This document shows, one piece after another, positions 51,694 through 61,083 of a DNA stretch of 64,000 nt (within the stretch, counting starts at the first letter, position 1; every line of letters starts with the position of its first letter). The stretch lies in assembly GCA_011391695.1 (NCBI GenBank), contig JAABQB010000011.1, positions 1 to 64,000 on the forward strand. The letters are read 5' to 3'. Position numbers and translations under genes: made by a program. Below the pieces are notes generated by a model. The model did no database searches. It was not told where the DNA came from and saw only the letters and a program-made list of their open reading frames with translations. This DNA is from Desulfobacteraceae bacterium (GTDB lineage: Bacteria > Desulfobacterota > Desulfobacteria > Desulfobacterales > RPRI01).

Positions 51694-53067
51694 ATGCTCA
51701 GTGAAAATGAAATCATATCGACACTTGAGATGCTCAAGAATGAACATCTCGATGTCAGAACAGTAACACTCGGGATAAACCTTTTCGACTGCGTCAGCCA
51801 TGATCTGAACACGCTGAAAAAAAACATACACAATAAGATAATAAAAGTAGCTGGAAATCTCGTTAATGTATGTGACAGGATTGGTGAAAAATACGGGATC
51901 CCGGTTGTTAACAAGAGAATCTCTGTAAGTCCTGCTGCCGTTTTCGGAGCACCCTTTTCAACTTCCCAGTTTGTCGAAATAGCCATAGCTCTGAATCTTG
52001 CTGCAACAGAAGCAAATGTTGACTTCATAGGAGGTTTTACAGCGCTTGTCGAAAAAGGAATATCAAAAGGTGATAGGGCGCTGATTGAAGCCATTCCGGA
52101 AGCTCTTACAGAAACAGATCGCGTATGCTCTTCTATTAATGTCGCTTCATCACGTGCCGGAATCAACATGGACGCGGTACTTATAATGGGAAAAATCATT
52201 AAAAAAGCGGCACAGCTCACATCCGATAAAGACGGCCTCGCATGTGCCAAATTGTGCGTTTTTGCCAACATTCCCCAGGACATACCCTTTATGGCAGGAG
52301 CATACCTCGGGATAGGAGAGGCTGAAGCGGTAATCAATGTGGGTGTAAGTGGTCCGGGTGTTGTTAAAAAAGCAATTGACAGGGCTATAGCCTCCGATCC
52401 CGACATAGATCTGGGGCGTATAGCCGAACTGATTAAACGGACATCATACAAGGTAACACGTATCGGCGAGTTAATAGGCAGGGAGGTCGCCGATCATCTT
52501 AAGATCCGTTTTGGAGTGGTTGATCTTTCACTTGCACCGACTCCAAATGTCGGGGACAGCGTTGGAGAAATATTCCAGAGTCTCGGCCTTTTGAGCATAG
52601 GAGTACCCGGCTCAACAGCCGCATTGGCACTTCTTAATAATGCCGTTAAAACAGGGGGAGCCTTTGCAAGCTCTCATGTCGGAGGTTTGAGCGGAGCATT
52701 TATACCTGTCAGTGAAGATTTGAATATATCTGAGTCTGTAAGGGCCGGCTATCTTTCCCTTGAAAAGCTTGAAGCATTGACAAGCGTATGTTCGGTAGGA
52801 TTAGACATGGTGGCAATTCCCGGCAATACTTCCGAAGACACTATTGCCGCCATAATAGCGGATGAAATGGCAATAGGAGTCATAAACAAGAAGACGACTG
52901 CGGCAAGGCTCATCCCTGTGCCGGGTAAAAAAGCCGGTGAAAGCGCTTATTTCGGGGGGCTTTTGGGTAAAGCCACTATTATGCATGTTAATAATGCCGA
53001 TGGCTCGAACAGATTCATCAGATTCGGAGGACTTATCCCGGCACCGATCCAGAATCTTACAAACTGA
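51694..53067 (+). CDS. UPF0210 (DUF711, PFL-family) protein
   Basis: A 457-aa protein of the UPF0210 family, related in fold to pyruvate formate-lyase-type barrels but without the glycyl radical motif. Typical segments: EIISTLEMLKNEHLDVRTVTLGINLFDC at the N-terminus, VVNKRISVSPAAVFGAPFS, DFIGGFTALVEKG, GVSGPGVVKKAI, VDLSLAPTPNVGDSVGEI, and GGAFASSHVGGLSGAFIPVSEDL. Biochemical function is not established. The tandem ACT protein upstream is presumably its regulator, as in other genomes. Confidence 0.93.
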   Translation: MLSENEIISTLEMLKNEHLDVRTVTLGINLFDCVSHDLNTLKKNIHNKIIKVAGNLVNVCDRIGEKYGIPVVNKRISVSPAAVFGAPFSTSQFVEIAIALNLAATEANVDFIGGFTALVEKGISKGDRALIEAIPEALTETDRVCSSINVASSRAGINMDAVLIMGKIIKKAAQLTSDKDGLACAKLCVFANIPQDIPFMAGAYLGIGEAEAVINVGVSGPGVVKKAIDRAIASDPDIDLGRIAELIKRTSYKVTRIGELIGREVADHLKIRFGVVDLSLAPTPNVGDSVGEIFQSLGLLSIGVPGSTAALALLNNAVKTGGAFASSHVGGLSGAFIPVSEDLNISESVRAGYLSLEKLEALTSVCSVGLDMVAIPGNTSEDTIAAIIADEMAIGVINKKTTAARLIPVPGKKAGESAYFGGLLGKATIMHVNNADGSNRFIRFGGLIPAPIQNLTN

Positions 53068-53214
53068 TTATGAGGTCTTTGCATAACACCCCCTTTTGCC
53101 CGATTACTGCGTCAGGCTCAAATTTCAATCCTCGAAATACCAAATGTATTCCTGTGGTTAAAATTTTCGCCTTCCTTGTACTTGACCAAAATTGGATGTT
53201 CTTCAAAGACTTCA

Positions 53215-53607
53215 TCATTTAACGGTCACTACAGGGCAATGCGCTTCCAGAATAACATACTGTGCAGTCGATCCAAAAATAAGTTTCCCGACTTTTGATC
53301 TTCTTTTAACTCCGATTATGATTTCATCTATCTTTTGTTCATTTGCAAAAGAGACCAGATCCTCTCCCGGTGTTACTCCGCGAATCATAAGATGAGTTTT
53401 GCAGGATATTTTCTCTTTCTCAAAATATTGCTTTATCTTTTCAAGGCCTTTTTCCGCTTTTGAAATATCCTTAATATCATTTTCTGTTCCCTCTTCAAGC
53501 GATGTCAAAACATCAACTTCTGCATCAAAAGCTTTTGCATGTTTTAAAGCAAGAGCTATGGCGCCGCTAACAGCACCCAGTTCATCATATCCTACCAGTA
53601 TCTTCAT
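53215..53607 (-). CDS. Universal stress protein (UspA family)
   Basis: A 130-aa single-domain protein. KILVGYDELGAVSGAIALALKHAK at the start, then a C-terminal IIIGVKRRSKVGKLIFGSTAQYVILEAHCPVVTVK, carrying the G-2x-G-9x-G(S/T) ATP-binding pattern (GVKRRSKVGKLIFGST). It probably binds ATP. ATG 53607 follows AAAGGAAAA and gives the standard MKILVGYD start; a longer frame to 53637 is unlikely. It is alone, between UPF0210 and repeat-rich DNA. Confidence 0.9.
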   Translation of the reverse strand: MKILVGYDELGAVSGAIALALKHAKAFDAEVDVLTSLEEGTENDIKDISKAEKGLEKIKQYFEKEKISCKTHLMIRGVTPGEDLVSFANEQKIDEIIIGVKRRSKVGKLIFGSTAQYVILEAHCPVVTVK

Positions 53608-53715
53608 GCCGGTTTTCCTTTCATAAAATAAGTTCAAATCACTTAATCTTTTTCGACCTCCAACTAAAGCATCAGGATTTTATTACAAAATATATTAATA
53701 AAATTCAAGATATTT

Positions 53716-53868
53716 GAGCCTATTGCAAAAGTATGTTTCCCCTCCCTTGATAGGAGGGGATTAAGGGGAGGGTGATATAAAACTCATTGATAATTATTGT
53801 TTTTCCCCCTCACCCTAACCCTCTCCCGCAAGGGGAGAGGGGATTTTTGATACTTTTGCAATTGGCTC
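53716..53868. mobile_element. MITE-like element, copy 2
   Basis: A 153-bp element with 19-bp terminal inverted repeats: GAGCCTATTGCAAAAGTAT at the left and ATACTTTTGCAATTGGCTC at the right, one mismatch. The interior is a second inverted structure of CCCTCCC...GGGAGGG and CCCTCTCCCGCAAGGGGAGAGG type. It shares its ends with 5816-5948 but not its interior. It lies in the 53638-54049 gap, which otherwise holds only AT-rich sequence and a short AACCGAAACAG match to the 43409 repeat. Confidence 0.7.
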
Positions 53869-54049
53869 ATAAGGTTATTATTATGCAAAATACATTTTAA
53901 TCGGAATCATAATTATCACTTTTTTAACCGAAACAGACAGAGAATAAAATTCCCTGTTTACTAAACGGTTTCTTTACGATATTATCTGAAAATGAAAATC
54001 TGAAATATTATCTTTTCATCATATGTTAATATTCATTGAGAGGTGATTT

Positions 54050-54613
54050 ATGAAAGGAAAAGAAGAACATTATTTCACGGCACTTTATGAAGTCGCAAAG
54101 GTTGTAAATGCTTCGCTGTCACCTTCCCAGGTCCTCGAGAAGATCGTCTCCTGTGTAGCCGAAGCAATGAATGTCAAGGCTTGCTCCATAAGACTTCTTG
54201 AAAGCCGCCGCAAAAAACTGCTGATGGGCGCGCAGTTCGGACTATCGGACGGTTATATACGCAAAGGCCCCGTGCTTGTAGAGGAAAGCGGTCTTGACAA
54301 GAGAGCCCTTAAAGGCAAAACCATCTGGCTGAAAAATGCCCAGAGGGACAAGGACTTCCAGTATAAGGATAAGGCAAAAGCAGAGGGTATCATGTCGGTG
54401 CTTGTAGTCCCTCTCATGGTTGGAAAAAAGGCTGTCGGAGTCCTGAGAGTTTACACAAAAGATGAAAGAAAATTTGATGCGGATGAAATTAGATTCCTGG
54501 AGGCCGTCGGAAACTTAAGCGCAATTGCGCTTGAAAAGGCAAGGCTTCACCAGGCCCTCCGCAAGGACTATGATCTGCTTGTAGCTCACAAATACCGGAT
54601 TGACGATAATTAA
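54050..54613 (+). CDS. GAF-domain protein
   Basis: A 187-aa cytoplasmic protein consisting of one GAF domain (residues about 18-170): LSPSQVLEKIVSCVAEAMNVKACSIRLL, LLMGAQFGLSDGYIRKG, IMSVLVVPLMVGKKAVGVLRVYT, and FLEAVGNLSAIALEKARLH. No output domain is present. It begins with ATG behind GAGAGGTG and ends 19 bases before gap; both are probably on one transcript. It may sense a metabolite or redox state related to glycolysis, but this is only positional. Confidence 0.83.
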   Translation: MKGKEEHYFTALYEVAKVVNASLSPSQVLEKIVSCVAEAMNVKACSIRLLESRRKKLLMGAQFGLSDGYIRKGPVLVEESGLDKRALKGKTIWLKNAQRDKDFQYKDKAKAEGIMSVLVVPLMVGKKAVGVLRVYTKDERKFDADEIRFLEAVGNLSAIALEKARLHQALRKDYDLLVAHKYRIDDN

Positions 54614-54632
54614 CCAATAAATGAGGTGATAT

Positions 54633-55643
54633 ATGATTCGTATAGGCATAAACGGATTCGGAAGAATAGGCCGCCAAGTAATGAAAGCTGTTATTGAAAG
54701 ACATCCCAAGAAGCTGGCAGTCGTGGCAATTAACGATCTTTTTGACGTGGAAACCAATGCTCATCTCTTTAAATACGATACAAATTATGGCCGTTTTCCA
54801 GGCAATGTCAATGTCGCAAAAGAGAGCATAGTAATTAATGGAAAGACTATAAAGAGTTTTTCCTTCCGCGACCCCTCTGAAATACCCTGGGATGAAGAAG
54901 GTGTTGACATAGTAATCGAAAGCACCGGTCTTTTCAAAACAGGCCCCAAAGCCTCGGCTCACATCGAGGCAGGAGCCAAAAAAGTCATTATTTCTGCTCC
55001 TGCAAAAGAAGAAGATCTTACCGTGGTAATGGGAGTTAATCATAAGGAATACCGCCCGAAAGACCATCACATTATTTCCAATGCCTCATGTACCACGAAC
55101 TGCCTTGCGCCTCCCGCTCTCGTAATACACAGAGCCTTTGGTATTGAAAAAGCTTTGATGACAACTGTCCACTCTTATACCGCTGACCAGCGCCTGATGG
55201 ATCTGGCTCACAAGGATCTGAGACGAGCACGTGCAGCTGCCATGAATATCATTCCAACTACAACCGGCGCTGCAAAGGCGATCGCGCTTGTAATACCTGA
55301 ACTCGTAGGGCGCTTTGATGGCTACTCTCTGAGAGTGCCAACACCGACTGTATCTGTTGTTGACTTTGTTGCGATCCTGCAGAAAAAAACCGATACTGAT
55401 TTGTTAAGAGCTGAGCTGAGAAAAGCTGCCGAAACGGATCTGAAGGGAATCATGGCATGCGAGGATGAACCTCTCGTGTCAATAGACTTTAAGGGGGATT
55501 CCAACTCGTCAATAGTGGACATGGAATTTACTCAGATACTTGGCGGAAATATGGCAAAGGTTGTTACCTGGTATGACAATGAATGGGGCTACTCCTGCAG
55601 GATTGCAGACCTTGCGGCCTACATGGCCGAAAAAGGCTTTTAA
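54633..55643 (+). CDS. gap: Glyceraldehyde-3-phosphate dehydrogenase, type I
   Basis: A 336-aa NAD-dependent [25 protein letters not shown] (Rossmann), the active-site [12 protein letters not shown] with the nucleophilic Cys (about residue 152), [31 protein letters not shown], and the C-terminal [15 protein letters not shown]. Length is normal. Asp in AINDLFD, close to the usual NAD-selecting position, supports NAD. GAGGTG precedes the ATG. Confidence 0.96.
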   Translation: MIRIGINGFGRIGRQVMKAVIERHPKKLAVVAINDLFDVETNAHLFKYDTNYGRFPGNVNVAKESIVINGKTIKSFSFRDPSEIPWDEEGVDIVIESTGLFKTGPKASAHIEAGAKKVIISAPAKEEDLTVVMGVNHKEYRPKDHHIISNASCTTNCLAPPALVIHRAFGIEKALMTTVHSYTADQRLMDLAHKDLRRARAAAMNIIPTTTGAAKAIALVIPELVGRFDGYSLRVPTPTVSVVDFVAILQKKTDTDLLRAELRKAAETDLKGIMACEDEPLVSIDFKGDSNSSIVDMEFTQILGGNMAKVVTWYDNEWGYSCRIADLAAYMAEKGF

Positions 55644-55675
55644 CGAATAAACTTCTGTCATTTTATTAACGCAGG

Positions 55676-56170
55676 TTGTTTGATTTTTGGCATAATAAAT
55701 TGATCGACAAAAACAGCTTTACTGTCGGGATAATTTCAGATACTCATGGCCGGCTTCCGGATTCTGCAGTAACCGCGCTTGCCGGCTCAAAGCTTATTAT
55801 CCATGCCGGGGATATCGGAGAACCGTCTGTTCTTGAAATACTGGAAACAATTGCACCTGTTTTCCCGGTTAAGGGAAACATGGACAAAGGGGTTTGGGCG
55901 CGTGAAATACCCAATTCAGAAATAGTCAATCACGGCGCTGTTTCCATTTATATACTTCATGATATTTCAGAAATTGACCTTGATCCGGCTGCTTCCGGAT
56001 TCAGTGCCGTAATTTTCGGGCATACGCACAGACCCTTTATCGAAAAGCAAAACGGGGTTCTTTTTATAAACCCGGGAAGTGCCACCCGGCCAAGAAGCAA
56101 TTATCTCCCGTCAGTTGCTCTTCTTAAGGTGACAGGCAAGTTACTTGAGGTTCAGCTCGTAACTCTTTAA
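55676..56170 (+). CDS. YfcE/MJ0936-type metallophosphoesterase
   Basis: A 164-aa calcineurin-like phosphoesterase. Metal-binding motifs in order: GIISDTHGRLP (DxH, about residue 21), IIHAGDIGE (GD), VKGNMDKG (GNxD variant of GNH), and VIFGHTHRPFIEKQNGVLFINPGSATRPR (GHTH plus NPGS). The substrate is unknown; YfcE-type enzymes hydrolyse phosphodiesters in vitro. The start is weakly supported: TTG 55676 touches GCAGG, and TTG 55700 is the alternative. It converges with typA, only 7 bases apart, with no terminator between. Confidence 0.85.
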   Translation: MFDFWHNKLIDKNSFTVGIISDTHGRLPDSAVTALAGSKLIIHAGDIGEPSVLEILETIAPVFPVKGNMDKGVWAREIPNSEIVNHGAVSIYILHDISEIDLDPAASGFSAVIFGHTHRPFIEKQNGVLFINPGSATRPRSNYLPSVALLKVTGKLLEVQLVTL

Positions 56171-56177
56171 CACAGCT

Positions 56178-58019
56178 TTATTGTTCAATCTTAAGCTTTG
56201 CCGACCGCATTGCATGTCTTTTATGCGCGGAAAGAACCGATTTTCTGATACGAATTGAAACAGGTGTGACCTCCACCATTTCATCCTCGCGGATGAAATT
56301 TATTGCGCGTTCAAGCGTCAGGGGCCTGACCGGTGAAAGGATGACATTATCATCCTTTCCGGCTGCCCTCATGTTTGATAACTTTTTCTCCTTGCATGGA
56401 TTTACGTTTATATCCCCTTCCTTGTTATGCTCTCCCACAACCATCCCTTCATATACCGGGTCACCGGGCGCTATTAAAAGATGCCCACGTGGCTCTAAAT
56501 TAAAAAGGGCGTAAGGCACTGCATTGCCCTGCCGGTCGGATACTATGGAGCCGGTAAATCTTACCGGAAAATTACCCCTGTACGGCTCATAGCCAGTAAA
56601 ATATGAATTCATGATACCGGTTCCCTTGGTATCAGTAAGAAACTCGTCTCTGTAGCCTATGAGGGATCTTGAAGGAATGGAGAATTCCATCCTTATTCTG
56701 CCTCTTCCGTTGTTAACAAGATTGGTCATCCTTCCCTTCTTCGAGGAAAGTTTTTCTGAAACAATTCCAAGAAAATTTTCATCGCAATCTATAAAAAGAT
56801 GTTCCACGGGCTCAAGTTTTTCACCGTTTCTGTATTTTACAATTACCTCGGGACGCCCTACGCAAAGTTCAAATCCCTCTCTGCGCATCGTTTCAATCAC
56901 TATTGCGAGCTGGAACTCTCCCCTTCCCTTGACAATCAATGAGTCCCTCTCTCCGGTATCCTCCACCTGGACAGCAACATTTCTTAATGTCTCCTTGTTG
57001 AGACGCTCACGTATCCTGCTCGACTGAACATGTTTACCCTCCATTCCCGAGAAAGGAGACGTGTTTATGGTAAATTTCATTGAAACCGTAGGTTCATCCA
57101 CTGAAATTCTTTTGAGGGGTTTCGGGAATTCTTTCGTACATATGGTATCGCCGATTTTAACATTTTCAATCCCGGAAAGAACTATGATATCCCCCGGCTC
57201 GGTATTTTCAATTTCAGCGAATTTCAGACCCGCGTAAGTCTGCAGTTTTGATACCTTGAGCGGATTATGTTTTCCCTCACTGTCAATGCAGACAAGACTT
57301 ATATTGTGGCCGGTTTTCCCGTTAAATACTTTACCAATGGCAAGTCTCCCGAGGTAATCGGAATAACCAAGATCAGAGACTAGCATCTGGAAAGGCTCGT
57401 TTGTGTCATAAGCCGGGGGAGGTATCTCCTTTATTATGGTATCAAGAAGCAGATGGAGATCTTTTCCCTTTTCTTCCAGATTTTCTTGTGCAATCCCTTC
57501 CCGGCCGATTGCATAAAGAAGCGGGAACTCGAGCTGCTCCTCGGTCGCATCAAGATCTATCATAAGATCATATATTTCATCGAGAACCTCATCGGAACGA
57601 GCATCTTTCCTGTCTATTTTATTTATAACCACAATTATTTTGAGGCCTGCTGCAAGTGCTTTCTTCAGTACAAAACGGGTTTGCGGAAGGGGGCCTTCAG
57701 ATGCATCGACCAGAAGGAGAGCCCCGTCGGCCATTGAAATAGCCCTTTCAACTTCTCCGCCAAAGTCTGCGTGGCCGGGAGTATCAATAATATTTATTTT
57801 AACTCCTCTCCAGACTACCGAGCAGTTTTTTGCGGCAATGGTAATGCCCCTTTCACGTTCAAGATCCATTGAGTCCATTATTCTTTCATCAACTTCCTGA
57901 CCGACCCTGAACAGACCACTCTGCTTGAACATCGCATCAACAAGGGTTGTTTTTCCGTGGTCAACGTGAGCGATAATTGCAATATTTCTTATTCTTTCAT
58001 TGTTACTAAGTTTTGGCAT
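56178..58019 (-). CDS. typA: Translational GTPase TypA/BipA
   Basis: A 613-aa ribosome-binding GTPase. G1 AHVDHGKTTLVDAM (residues 14-27), G3 DTPGHADFGGEVER, G4 NKIDRKDAR, then EF-G-like domains II, III and V. The BipA-specific C-terminal domain has GRGELQLAI-like GRGEFQLAIVIETMRREGFEL and RTLTLERAINFIREDEMVEVTPVSIRIRK. It assists 50S assembly and stress adaptation. Length is typical. An octamer-repeat remnant lies upstream at about 58070-58110. Confidence 0.95.
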   Translation of the reverse strand: MPKLSNNERIRNIAIIAHVDHGKTTLVDAMFKQSGLFRVGQEVDERIMDSMDLERERGITIAAKNCSVVWRGVKINIIDTPGHADFGGEVERAISMADGALLLVDASEGPLPQTRFVLKKALAAGLKIIVVINKIDRKDARSDEVLDEIYDLMIDLDATEEQLEFPLLYAIGREGIAQENLEEKGKDLHLLLDTIIKEIPPPAYDTNEPFQMLVSDLGYSDYLGRLAIGKVFNGKTGHNISLVCIDSEGKHNPLKVSKLQTYAGLKFAEIENTEPGDIIVLSGIENVKIGDTICTKEFPKPLKRISVDEPTVSMKFTINTSPFSGMEGKHVQSSRIRERLNKETLRNVAVQVEDTGERDSLIVKGRGEFQLAIVIETMRREGFELCVGRPEVIVKYRNGEKLEPVEHLFIDCDENFLGIVSEKLSSKKGRMTNLVNNGRGRIRMEFSIPSRSLIGYRDEFLTDTKGTGIMNSYFTGYEPYRGNFPVRFTGSIVSDRQGNAVPYALFNLEPRGHLLIAPGDPVYEGMVVGEHNKEGDINVNPCKEKKLSNMRAAGKDDNVILSPVRPLTLERAINFIREDEMVEVTPVSIRIRKSVLSAHKRHAMRSAKLKIEQ

Positions 58020-58069
58020 CAGTTTTTCCTGTCTTTTAATTTAAGGCTCTTCTTCCAAATTAGTTGGGC

Positions 58070-58110
58070 GAAAGGGGCCAAGGATTCGAGGATTCAATCC
58101 GCCAAACTGT
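58070..58110. repeat. Octamer-repeat remnant
   Basis: GGCCAAGG, ATTCGAGG and ATTCAATC steps with period 8, the same family as 13372-13435, followed by CGCCAAACTG...GGCGG, which can fold into a small hairpin. It occupies the gap between rsmG and typA. Confidence 0.45.
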
Positions 58111-58130
58111 GTGGCGGAAAGGGTTTGTTT

Positions 58131-58805
58131 CTAACGATTTCTTCTCATGATAATCAAACTTCGTTCCGAATCGATATAAGGAATTGAATATTTAATTATT
58201 TCTGTATTATATAATAGTCCTTCATCTTTATTATCATTGTCCAAAAGCCTTCCTGGCCCAGTTTCCTTATAGCTTGTTTTCCCCTTTAAGGCGATCATTA
58301 TTCCATTTTCTGCAAGAACCGGTAATGCCGACTCAATAAATTTATCAAGAGATGAAAAGGCGCGGCAAATTACAACATCAAAGCGTTCTTTATTTTCAGA
58401 TAAATCTTCCACTCTCGCCTGACAGGCATTAATACCTTCAAGACTGAGAGTCCTTATTACATGCTTCAAAAAAGATATTTTTTTCCGGGAAGAATCCGCC
58501 AGAGTTACCGAAAGAGACGGAAGAATAATCTTGAGCGGAATCCCCGGGAACCCTCCTCCGGAACCTATATCCAGCATTGATGATCCTGGAGGTATTATGC
58601 GGGCAGGAGCCAATGAATCAAGAAAATGTTTGACTGCAACTTCAAGGGGATCGGTTATCGCGGTTAAATTTGTTTTTGAATTCCACTTTATAAGTTCCCC
58701 TGCATGTTTTGAAAATTGCCCGGCTTCTTTTGAACCGACCTTAACATCGAAATATTTTGCACCGTTGATTATTATCTCTTCCCATTCTGCCGAGCCTATT
58801 TGCAT
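58131..58805 (-). CDS. rsmG: 16S rRNA (guanine-527-N7) methyltransferase
   Basis: A 224-aa SAM-dependent methyltransferase that modifies G527 of 16S rRNA. Motif I is MLDIGSGGGFPGIPLKI. LTAITDPLEVAVKHFLDSLA, then ISFLKHVIRTLSLEG and RAFSSLDKFIESALPVL are the other family segments. The open frame extends to 58901, overlapping the upstream gene; ATG 58805 gives the usual length and removes the overlap, leaving 4 bases between the genes. The two are probably cotranscribed. Confidence 0.92.
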   Translation of the reverse strand: MQIGSAEWEEIIINGAKYFDVKVGSKEAGQFSKHAGELIKWNSKTNLTAITDPLEVAVKHFLDSLAPARIIPPGSSMLDIGSGGGFPGIPLKIILPSLSVTLADSSRKKISFLKHVIRTLSLEGINACQARVEDLSENKERFDVVICRAFSSLDKFIESALPVLAENGIMIALKGKTSYKETGPGRLLDNDNKDEGLLYNTEIIKYSIPYIDSERSLIIMRRNR

Positions 58806-58809
58806 ATTT

Positions 58810-60699
58810 TTATTTTTGTTCTTCAATCTTATCATGCTTGACATCAGCAAAATCCATAATGATCTCGACATCACTTCCACTGCTTGCGGATATTTTCGCA
58901 TCCGGATACTTTTTCTTAAATATGTGAATCATGGTTGGATTTTCCCGTAAAACCGTTGCCGAAAAACCTTTATAATTATTCTCCCTCGCAATCTTTTCAA
59001 GAATATCAAGAAGAAAGGAGGCAACGCCTTTACCCTGATAATCCTCGCGCACAACAAAAGCAACTTCCGCCCTGTCCGGCTCATCCATCGCATATGAAGC
59101 GATTGCAATAATCTCCTGATGCCCGCCCTTTTGAACAAGGCCGATAACTGACATGTTCTTTCTGTAATCGATGCTGGCCCATTGCTTCTGTATTACTTCA
59201 TGGGAAAATATTTTCATCTTGTAAAAAAATCTTAGGTAGATCGTCTTCTCCTGGAGAGAGTAGAAAAAATTCCTGTATGCAAACTCATCGGAAGGCAGGA
59301 GCGGCCTGAAATCGACCGTCTTCCCGTTTTTTAATTTGAAACTGTATTTATAGCCCTCGAGAAACAGCAGATCGTCCGGTATGGGAGCTAACTGGTCTGA
59401 AAATATATAGTGGCGTTTCTTTGCCGTCTCTATAAGTTCCTCCCGGAATTTCGGATGAGCAATCTGCGCCAGCTCTATTACCCTCTGATAAATGCTCTTG
59501 CCCTGGAGTTCCGCGATTCCGTACTCGGTAATGACGAAGTTGACATCTCCCCTTGTTGTTGCCACACCCGCGCCTTCGCTCAGGTGCGGAACAATTCTTG
59601 ATGATTTCCCGTTCTGGGCGGTTGAAGGAAGAGCAATAATTGAAAAACCGCCTTTTGACATGGCGCTTCCACGCAAGAAATCCACCTGGTCACCTATCCC
59701 GCTGTAGAAAAGATAGCCCATTGAATCGGAGCAGACCTGACCTGTTAAATCTACTTCGAGAGCGGAACTTATCGAAATAAGATTATCGTTTCGTGCTATA
59801 ACCGTAGGATCATTAACAAATTCTGAAGAACGGAAATAGAAAAATGGGTTATTATCAACAAACCTGTAAATTTTCTCGGATCCCATGCATAAGGAAGCAA
59901 CAACTTTGCCCGGAAGAAGTGTCTTTTTTTTGTTCGTGATAACTTTTTTTTCAAAAAGCGGTAAAAACCCGTCTGTAATAAGCTGTGTATGTACCCCGAG
60001 GTCTTTTTTATTATCAAGATATTTAAGTATTGCATAGGGAAGATGGCCGAAACCTATCTGGAGCGTTGACCCGTCATCAACAAGCTGTGAAACATAATGC
60101 CCTATTCTCATCGCTATCACGTCATCCTTTGTGCCGGGAAGCGCTTCAACAAGAGGTTCTTCATTTATTACGAAATAATCAATCTCGTCAACATGAACAA
60201 AGCTGTCTCCCCAGGTCCTTGGCATTTTCGGATTTACCTGGGCAATAACAAGTTTGGCATTTTCCATCCCCGACCTTGTTATATCAACCGACACGCCAAG
60301 GCTGCAATAACCGAACTTGTCCGGAGGGCTTACCTGGATCATCGCCACGTCAAGTCCTATGCGCTGGCTGGAGAAAAGGCGTGGAATCTGTGAAAGATAT
60401 GTCGGTATATAATCTATTTTACCTTCAAAAGCGGCTTTTCTCATCGTGCTGCTTATAAAAAAAAGTTTCAGGGAAAAACGCCGGAGAAATGAAGGATCAT
60501 CAACAAACTGGGCAAATGTCGATGAAAGCATCTGATAAACCATTATATCCTGAAGCCTGCTGTCATTTACCATTGTCCTTATAAGATGCTGGGGTTCACC
60601 GCACCCTGTTCCGATAAAAACACGGCTTCCTCTTTTTATTTTTGAAACGGCTTCCCCGGCAGAAACTATCTTTCCCGGAGAGAAAGTATTTAAATCCAA
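58810..60699 (-). CDS. Acetyl-CoA hydrolase/transferase fused to a GNAT acetyltransferase
   Basis: A 629-aa fusion. Residues 1-440 are a CoA-transferase of the acetyl-CoA hydrolase/4-hydroxybutyrate CoA-transferase type: SRVFIGTGCGEPQHLIRTM, QIGFGHLPYAILKYLDNKKDLGVHTQLI, EVDLTGQVCSDS, and VITEYGIAELQGKSIYQRV. Residues about 455-615 are a GNAT domain (DFRPLLPSDEFAYRNFFYSL, then VREDYQGKGVASFLLDIL, the acetyl-CoA loop Q/RxxGxG/A). The pairing suggests CoA-transfer activity coupled to protein acetylation or acyl handling; substrates are unproven. Such fusions are known in deltaproteobacteria. Confidence 0.88.
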   Translation of the reverse strand: MDLNTFSPGKIVSAGEAVSKIKRGSRVFIGTGCGEPQHLIRTMVNDSRLQDIMVYQMLSSTFAQFVDDPSFLRRFSLKLFFISSTMRKAAFEGKIDYIPTYLSQIPRLFSSQRIGLDVAMIQVSPPDKFGYCSLGVSVDITRSGMENAKLVIAQVNPKMPRTWGDSFVHVDEIDYFVINEEPLVEALPGTKDDVIAMRIGHYVSQLVDDGSTLQIGFGHLPYAILKYLDNKKDLGVHTQLITDGFLPLFEKKVITNKKKTLLPGKVVASLCMGSEKIYRFVDNNPFFYFRSSEFVNDPTVIARNDNLISISSALEVDLTGQVCSDSMGYLFYSGIGDQVDFLRGSAMSKGGFSIIALPSTAQNGKSSRIVPHLSEGAGVATTRGDVNFVITEYGIAELQGKSIYQRVIELAQIAHPKFREELIETAKKRHYIFSDQLAPIPDDLLFLEGYKYSFKLKNGKTVDFRPLLPSDEFAYRNFFYSLQEKTIYLRFFYKMKIFSHEVIQKQWASIDYRKNMSVIGLVQKGGHQEIIAIASYAMDEPDRAEVAFVVREDYQGKGVASFLLDILEKIARENNYKGFSATVLRENPTMIHIFKKKYPDAKISASSGSDVEIIMDFADVKHDKIEEQK

Positions 60700-60746
60700 A
60701 TTGGTTCTCCTGTTTTTAAGGCATTAAAAATTTTCGTAGTTCTATC

Positions 60747-61073
60747 CTATTTGAAAATTATGTCAAGAAGCCAGTAAAGCCCCATTCCCGTCACCACTGT
60801 ACCGCCTAGTGATTTTGTTTTAACTGCAACAAGAAAGGTTGGTACGGCAACAATCATTCCCGGGCTGTAAAGCGAAAAAGTTCCCGGGGTTCCGGTTTTC
60901 ACAAGGGCCGGCAGAAGCAGCGCACTCAGGACGGCAGCAGGAATAAGATCAAGCCATTCGATAAACCAGCGCGGAAGAGTTCGTCCGGAAAGGAAATAAA
61001 CCGGAAGCAGACGCGGAATAAAAGTGACAAAACCCATCCCGAGAACAATATAATAATACTCTCTTTCAATCAT
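60747..61073 (-). CDS. azlD: Branched-chain amino-acid exporter small subunit AzlD
   Basis: A 108-aa membrane protein with three to four hydrophobic helices (YYIVLGMGFVTFIPRLLPVYFLSG, WLDLIPAAVLSALLLPALV, MIVAVPTFLVAVKTKSLGGTVVTGMGLYWLLD). The FxPRxLP and SALLAP-like segments are family hallmarks. The frame extends upstream to 61127 over azlC, but ATG 61073 follows AAGG and starts 10 bases after the azlC stop. It forms the exporter with AzlC. Confidence 0.87.
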   Translation of the reverse strand: MIEREYYYIVLGMGFVTFIPRLLPVYFLSGRTLPRWFIEWLDLIPAAVLSALLLPALVKTGTPGTFSLYSPGMIVAVPTFLVAVKTKSLGGTVVTGMGLYWLLDIIFK

Positions 61074-61083
61074 AATAACAACC

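Noticed and set aside
53716-53868. CRISPR-like repeat cluster
   Set aside because: There are only inverted repeats and no regularly spaced direct repeats with unique spacers; it fits a MITE-like element.
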